DNA of 64,000 nucleotides from Siphonodentalium dalli (Eukaryota; Mollusca; Scaphopoda; Gadilida; Siphonodentaliidae). The stretch lies in NCBI GenBank assembly GCA_032622095.1, contig CP136061.1, positions 175,051,692-175,115,691 of the forward strand, given 5' to 3'. A program made the translations under genes and the position numbers. Positions 58,481-64,000 of the stretch are shown here, one piece after another; the stretch's first letter is position 1; the number at the start of each line of letters is the position of its first letter. A model generated the notes under the pieces. It saw only the letters and a list, made by a program, of their open reading frames with translations, had not been told where the DNA came from and made no database searches.

Positions 58481-59906
58481 AAAATGACTCATTCCCATCT
58501 ACATGTCAATGTCAACATCCATGACAAATTTCATGAAGATCAAACAAACAGATCGGTCTATAACCCATGCTAACGGATTTTGTAGAAATATTTAGTCATA
58601 CAAAGAGTAAAATCCAAAATGGCCATTGGTGACCATATTTTTTTACTGAATGGCCCCAAAATGACTCGTTCCCATCAAGAGGTCACCCCGATGATCCATA
58701 TGAAGTTTGGTGATGATCGGATCATGGATGTGGTCTGTAGGATGTGTCAAAGGATTTAGTGATGCAAAGAGTAAAATGCAAGATGGCCACCAGCGGCCAT
58801 GTTTTATGGCCACTTGATACTTAAATGACTCGTTCCCATCTACATGTAAATGTCAACATTCATGACAAATTTTATGATGATCAGACAAACAGTACAGCCT
58901 GTAGCCCGCGCCAATGGATTCAATTTTGAAATCCAAGATGGCCATCAGCGGCCATGTTTTTTGGCAGAATTACCCCAAAGTGATTCGTGCCCAACTAGGG
59001 GCCACCCCAATGATGAATATGAAGTTTGGAGATGATCGGATCAGATGTGTTCTGTAGGATGTGTCAAAGGATTTAGTGATGCAAAGAGTAAAATCCAAGA
59101 TGACCACCAGTGGCCATGTTTTTTGCCGAATGATCCTCAAATGACTCGTTCCCAACTACATGTAAATGTCAACATTCATGACAAATTTTATGATGATCAG
59201 ACAAACAGTACGGCCTGTAGCCCGCGCCAATGGATTCAAATTTGAAATCCAAGATGGCCACCAGCAGCCATGTTTTTTGGCCGAATGACCCCAAAATGGC
59301 TCGTTCTCATCTTATACCTGTCAATGTCAACATTCATGACAAATTTCATAAAGATCAGACCAAAGATACGACCTGTAGCCCGCGCAAAAGTATTTAGTGA
59401 TGCAAAGAGTAAAATCCAAGATGGCTGATGGCGGCCATGTTTTTTGGCCAAATGACCCAAAAATGACTCGTTCCCATCTAGAGGTCGCCCCGATGATCCA
59501 TATGAAGTTTGGTGATGATCGGATCAGAGATGTGGTCTGTAGGATGTGTCAAAGGATTTAGTGATGCAAAGAGTAAAATCCAAGATGGCCACCAGCGGCC
59601 ATGTTTTTTGGCCGAATGATCCTAAAATGACTCGTTCCCATCTATATGTAAATGTCAACATTCATGACAAATTTAATGATGATCACATGAACAGTACGGC
59701 CTGTAGCCCGCGCCAATGGATATAATTTTGAAATCCAAGATGGCCACCAGACGCCATGTTTTTTTGGCCGAATGACCCCAAAATGACTTGTTCCCATATA
59801 CATGTCAATGTCAACATTCATGACAAATTTCATAAAGATCAGACCAAAGATACGACCTGTAGCCCATGCCAAAGTATTTAGTGATGCAAAGAGTAAAATC
59901 CAAGAT
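58481..59906 (+). repeat. CAAGATGGC-type tandem array C, left part
   Basis: About eight units related to arrays A and B, with CCGATGATCCATATGAAG, TTTGGTGATGATCGGATCA, GTCTGTAGGATGTGTCAAAG, AAGATGGCCACCAGCGGCC and GACAAATTTTATGATGATCAG. Two unit forms alternate (with and without the GATGATCCATATGAAG block). It is cut at 59908 by a 2.7-kb transposon and continues at 62628. Confidence 0.88.
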
Positions 59907-60614
59907 GGCCCTTACATTTCCCAAGTGTGTTATAAGTGTCAAATAAGTGTTGCATAAGTGTAGGAAAATATTTCCTCTAAGTGTGCACTTACAACCAAGT
60001 GTACAAGTCCAACAGTGGCAGTAAGTGTAGTGCAAGTGTAACATAAGTGTACAGTAAGTGTACGTTCCAACTATGTAAATGAGGTGAGTGTCATATAAGT
60101 GTATGATTCTAAAGTGTGGTATAAGTGTTGGCAAGTGTAATATAAGTGTATAATAATTGCAAGTGTTTTATAAGTGTAAGTTCTGAATGGGGTTGTAAGT
60201 GTATTGTAAGTGTACAATGGTGATTGTGATGCAAGTGTATTATATAAGTGTATAGTACATGTATTATTAAAATAAGTGTATATCATAGATGGGCATGCAC
60301 ATATTAAATTTCACTATCAAAGATGGCAATTAATGCATTAATCAAGGGAATCACATTCACAATGATTTAGACTGATAAAATACTTTATTATATTATATTA
60401 ATAATGTTTTAATATATAAATCATCTATCGATTAGGTTCCTTGGCTCAATAAATATATTTCATAAATCTGGTGCTGATATGCGAAGTTTGAATGAGCTGA
60501 AGTATCTTCAAGCTTGTCTCTTCCCGTTAGTCTTTACTCCACTTATGTCATGATGTCCATGTCATATTCAGTACCATGTCCCATTTAAAGCATGCAGTGC
60601 CTGCTGTGGGATGT

Positions 60615-61080
60615 TTAGTTTAGCACGGAGAGTGAGAGAAATTTGCAAACGTTGGCATGACCGATTCCAGTTTTTTTTGCCAAAAAAGCTGTAAGTGAGT
60701 CATTTTTTTCTTCTTCTGATGTCACATTGTCTCCGAGATGATCCAAATTCCAATGTGCTCTGTGTGCCCAGTCTACCCCTCCACCAAAATTAGTTTTGTC
60801 CGGTATCACAAGCATTTGGACAAGACGTCAAGATGATTGAAATTGAATCCGTGATCAGTCCTCTTGGCGAGTCTTGCCAACATTGGGCAACAATGAAACA
60901 TGCGAGAGATCAATCACTGAATCAGCTGGACGACAGCCATCACTCTCCGATTGAGAATTATCACTTGTAAATAAATGTATGTTGTATATCTGAATTTAGC
61001 GCACGTTTCCATCGGTTATAATCTGTATGCATCCAGTGTGACTTTACTGTCAACATTTAATTTCTCAATGTCATCGTGTC
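60615..61080 (-). pseudogene. Downstream pieces of the transposon ORF
   Basis: The minus strand reads DNSQSESDGCRPADSVIDLS, HVSLLPNVGKTRQED, two stops in the same frame, then MLVIPDKTNFGGGVDWAHRA, HWNLDHLGDNVTSEEEKND and SLTAFLAKKTG. The composition is protein-like (acidic Ser-rich linker, then a Trp/His-rich block) but broken. It probably continued the 61079-61237 frame by splicing. I do not recognise the family; a transposase N-terminal region is a guess from context. Confidence 0.45.
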
Positions 61081-61237
61081 ATTGTAGGATCACCGGTGGA
61101 ATTGGGAACAAACTTCGCCTATTTGCGTAATTATTTGCCGAATTCAGCCTCCTACCACCTGTTCTATCTCTAGTGTGTTTAGTTCCTTTCTTCTTTTTGC
61201 CAAATTGTTGAATTGTTTTGGCTTTTCTCGCCGTCAT
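61079..61237 (-). CDS. Basic 52-residue ORF, likely N-terminus of a transposon protein
   Basis: It starts MTARKAKTIQQFGKKKKGTK and continues HTRDRTGGRRLNSANNYANR, strongly basic, then LFPIPPVILQ and stop. A GTGATC donor-like site follows PIPP, so it may be a first exon whose protein continued into 60615-61080. The ATG lies 69 bp downstream of a perfect TGCGCATGCGCA palindrome at 61306-61317. It is the only well-formed frame in the 59909-62627 element. Lysine-rich N-termini that precede zinc fingers are common in transposases, but no zinc finger is visible here. Confidence 0.45.
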   Translation of the reverse strand: MTARKAKTIQQFGKKKKGTKHTRDRTGGRRLNSANNYANRRSLFPIPPVILQ

Positions 61238-61305
61238 TTTCGTAAATGAAAGCTGTTGTCAAATAAAATTTGATTTCTTGACCGCCGAATGACCGGAATG
61301 TGGTC

Positions 61306-61317
61306 TGCGCATGCGCA
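61306..61317. promoter_or_regulatory. NRF-1-type palindrome TGCGCATGCGCA
   Basis: A perfect 12-bp match to the nuclear respiratory factor 1 consensus YGCGCATGCGCR, 69 bp upstream of the minus-strand ATG at 61237 and inside a locally GC-richer patch (61290-61345). It fits a promoter of the element's ORF. Function is inferred. Confidence 0.55.
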
Positions 61318-62627
61318 TGTAGTCACCATCACAGTCACGTGTTAGCTTTTAGCCAATCGTATGCTCAGTTCTAGGATATCACTTGATTTAGACAGGGATT
61401 TCCCATTCGGCAAACCTCGTCAGATTCCGTCACCGTTTCAGAGGCCCGCAGAGGTCACAGGTCGAGGAGTTCAGAATGAGGGATTTCCCAATAAAATGAT
61501 GACATCAGAGGACAATGTTTACACACAGTGAGATGGGATTAAATTCCCCATACACGAACACGTGGGCAGAAAGCCGCAAGCATTTACTTTGGGAGATTTA
61601 CAGTGGGTCGATAATCACACGTATATACATTTAAACTTTGTTATTTTTGATACATTTTACGTTAAATTAAAAACAGATAGCAGGTACATATACGAACTTC
61701 TCCGAGAATGTTAAAAACAATTTTTATCTGTTCATCATTATTTTATTGTCACGAAATTACGCTAACTATCGAAGTTTTGCCATAAAAAAACCCCGATAAA
61801 AATAATTCTATTTGGGAGTATTGCACGTCAAAATTACGGGTTTAGAAACGATTTTTATTATACTGTCTGATCTGCGTCGTCAAACTACTATCATACAACA
61901 TTTCTATATTCGTAATGGCCATTTTTTGACTGCAGGTGTGTTTGGAAACACAATCATTGAAGCTTTCATATACGCCAATTTCAATATACGTGATAGCGAC
62001 CAATTTTCATTGTTTCTATGACAAACATTTTGCAGTTAATAAATTGTAGATATACATACTCATATATCTTTATTTTAGCACAAAAGATTCATAAAATTTA
62101 TTACTATCGGAATATAAATAACAGAAAAACGAAATACCGGTAATTTCAAAATTGAAAAAGTTCATATTTAATATAAGACGGCAATTATATAGTACAAATG
62201 TGCGAGGGTCTGAGCAGTATTCCTGAACATATCCATATCAAAGTTTGATAAGTGTGGTATAAGTGTTGATAAATTTTTCCAAAGTTCCATAAGTGTACCT
62301 TTAAGTGTGGGGCAGTGTTCCCAAAACATTTTAAAAGTATAAGTATCATCAGTGTGTCATAAGTGTAGAGAGAACTTTTCAAAGTACCATATTAGTGTAG
62401 CTGTAAGTGTGGGCAGCATGCCCAAAGATTTTCAAAGTCTCAAAAGTGTAGAGCAAGTGTACACTTGTTACAACACTTACACTACACTTACGAAATAAGT
62501 GTACATTTCGAAAAAAGTGAGTGTGGTACAAGTGTACTGAATTAAAAAAACAAAAGCTACAAGTGTACTATAAGTGTATACCTGAACTACACTTACAATG
62601 AAAGTGTACACTTAGAAAATATAAGGG

Positions 62628-63155
62628 GGCTGATGGCGGCCATATTTTTTGGCCAAATGACCCCAAAATGACTCGTTCCCATCTAGAGTTCGCCCCGATG
62701 ATCCATATGAAGTTTGGTGATGATCGGATCAGAGATGTGGTCTGTAGGATGTGTCAAAGGATTTAGTGATGCAATGAGTAAAATCCAAGATGGCCACCAG
62801 CGGCCATGTTTTTTGGCCGATTGATCCTAAAATTACTCGTTCCCATCTACATGTAAATGTCAACATTCATGACAAATTTTATGATGATCAAACAAACTGT
62901 ACGACCTGTAGCCCGCGCCAATGGATTTAATTTTGAAATCCAAGATGGCCACCAGCGGCCATATTTTTGGCCGAATGACCCCAAAATGACTCGTTCCCAT
63001 CTACATGTCAATGTCAACATTCATGACAAATTTCATAAAGATCAGACCAAAGATACGACCTGTAGCCCGTACCAAAGGAAATTGTTGACGGACACATGGA
63101 CACACAGACGCCAAGCCATGGCAATAGCTCAAACTTACAAAGTAAGTTGAGCTAA
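62628..63155 (+). repeat. CAAGATGGC-type tandem array C, right part
   Basis: It resumes the interrupted unit (GGCTGATGGCGGCC) and holds about three more units. It ends with TTGACGGACACATGG, ACACACAGACG, CCAAGCCATGGCAATAGC and the inverted pair CAAACTTACAAAGTAAGTTG, then AGCTAAAAA at about 63156: the same terminal module as array B. Confidence 0.86.
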
Positions 63156-64000
63156 AAATGCTCTTATCTCAGATTAAAAATAAACAGAATTTACAACTAA
63201 AATATGAGGCATTCGCATTAAAAGGGACACTAAGTCTTTCTTAAAGACTACACGTTTGTTTTAAGAAGCATAAAGATATAAAGGCTATAATAGACAAGTC
63301 TGGGCGGACCCTTAGTAGAATGGGAGACATAAAATCCAACGAGGGAGACCTGGGAGTGGTGGTAGGTTCTCTTAATCAATGCAGTCGTTGATCAGATACA
63401 CTTCATATGGAAGACCCAAACTGGGCTTGCAATCTATACAGCCAACATTTTAATCCATAATATTGTCTGAGTATAATCACACCCTTTCGGTAGTAAACTA
63501 TATATATATATTTAGATCGTTAATTCCACCATTTCATTGACTATCAATCTAATTGTATGCCATTAAATTCTTGTGAGCTATTAGTAAAGTGTATACCATA
63601 CTGACGATTGTTCAAAGATATTTGGAACTAAAATTTGATATCGTATTTTGTTACACTTTATAATAGTCTAAAAGCAGATATTTGGTGCCTCCGATAGTTT
63701 CTATTTTACAATACCACAATGATCGCTTATTATGTGATACCAGGGCGTTCTGCAAAAGTCTTAGTGTCACTTCACCATTACACAAATTATGATAATCGAG
63801 GTCAAGAGACACAGGTGCCGTCTCAATTAACACGTACATGTATGTAATACAGTCTCTGTATGTAATACATGTACATATTTCGTCTAAATTAATATTATAG
63901 CCATTCCAATGTCATTCATGTGATATATGTATATGCTAGCACTATCTAGACGCTCTTTTTAGTTGACAAAAGTGTGATTCTCTCGCATATACACATATTT
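63156..64000. other. Unassigned AT-rich sequence
   Basis: No gene or repeat recognised, apart from a short inverted ACATGTACATGT-type word near 63832-63874 (ACGTACATGTATGTAATAC, then TATGTAATACATGTACAT). Confidence 0.45.

Larger units (their letters stand above)
59909..62627 (-). mobile_element. 2.7-kb DNA transposon with AAGTGTA subterminal repeats
   Basis: Tips CCCTTACATTTCCCAAGTGT and (reverse complement of the right end) CCCTTATATTTTCTAAGTGT form an imperfect inverted repeat. The element splits a CAAGATGGC unit: GATGG before it and GGCTGATGG after it, against GATGGCTGATGG in the intact neighbour at 59419-59440, so the target duplication is apparently GG. Arrays of AAGTGTA/AAGTGTG words fill 59920-60280 and 62245-62620, about 20 copies each side. 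A broken basic ORF lies inside on the minus strand. Superfamily unknown; neither CACTA tips nor an 8-bp duplication are present. Confidence 0.85.

Noticed and set aside
1-64000. tRNA, rRNA or tRNA-derived SINE
   Set aside because: No A/B box pair such as GGTTCGAATCC and no rRNA-like block was recognised on either strand by eye.

Overview
This window looks like a piece of an AT-rich animal genome, probably a marine invertebrate and perhaps a mollusc. The host guess rests on the CAAGATGGC-type tandem arrays, on repeat copies ending in a GACGGACA run plus a hairpin closing in GAGCTAA, on frequent TAGGCCTA and ACATGTACATG words, on split genes and on DIRS, Helitron and TTAA-type transposons. It is an inference. 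No bacterial-style operon, rRNA, tRNA or CRISPR array was seen.

The only host gene I can support is midasin (MDN1), the giant AAA ATPase of 60S ribosome assembly, on the minus strand. Three consecutive exons of its C-terminal VWA domain are present: 38060-38133, 37582-37696 and 4267-4473. Their splice phases agree and they encode one continuous domain. The last two are separated by an intron of about 33.1 kb. The exon before them (with the MIDAS DxSxS motif) and the last exon were not found, so most or all of the window is intronic MDN1 sequence.

Layout. 1-4.2 kb: AT-rich sequence with old dispersed repeats. 4.3-4.5 kb: MDN1 exon. 4.6-5.6 kb: CAAGATGGC tandem array. 8.3-32.9 kb: a head-to-tail array of about eleven Helitron-like units, each starting TC-TAY-ACTATATA and ending with a CCGCC/GGCGG hairpin and CTAG. 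Nested in it are a 2.6-kb element with 540-bp inverted arms carrying exon-like sequence and a 180-codon ORF (9.27-11.85 kb), an 851-bp TTAA element with six copies of an 18-bp palindrome (17.4-18.2 kb), older repeats (18.2-22.3 kb), a 4.6-kb TAA-flanked inverted-repeat element (24.7-29.3 kb) and a cluster of TTAAGC-centred palindromes (29.4-29.9 kb). 32.9-38.1 kb: quieter intron, a foldback Tc1/mariner-like MITE and two MDN1 exons. 39.1 kb: a perfect 39-bp-arm hairpin. 40-41.2 kb: dispersed repeats. 43.5-45.6 kb: second CAAGATGGC array. 47.0-51.3 kb: a degenerate DIRS retrotransposon with gag remnant, reverse transcriptase, RNase H, tyrosine recombinase, inverted termini and internal complementary region. 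52.3-53.3 kb: an old repeat split by a 243-bp TTAA MITE. 55.3-57.6 kb: decayed tandem repeat. 58.5-63.2 kb: third CAAGATGGC array, split by a 2.7-kb transposon (59909-62627) with dense AAGTGTA subterminal repeats and a broken basic ORF.

The window is thus a transposon-packed stretch of one essential gene. The most notable features are the Helitron concatemer, the long-armed element with duplicated exon-like arms, the two palindrome clusters and the AAGTGTA element.
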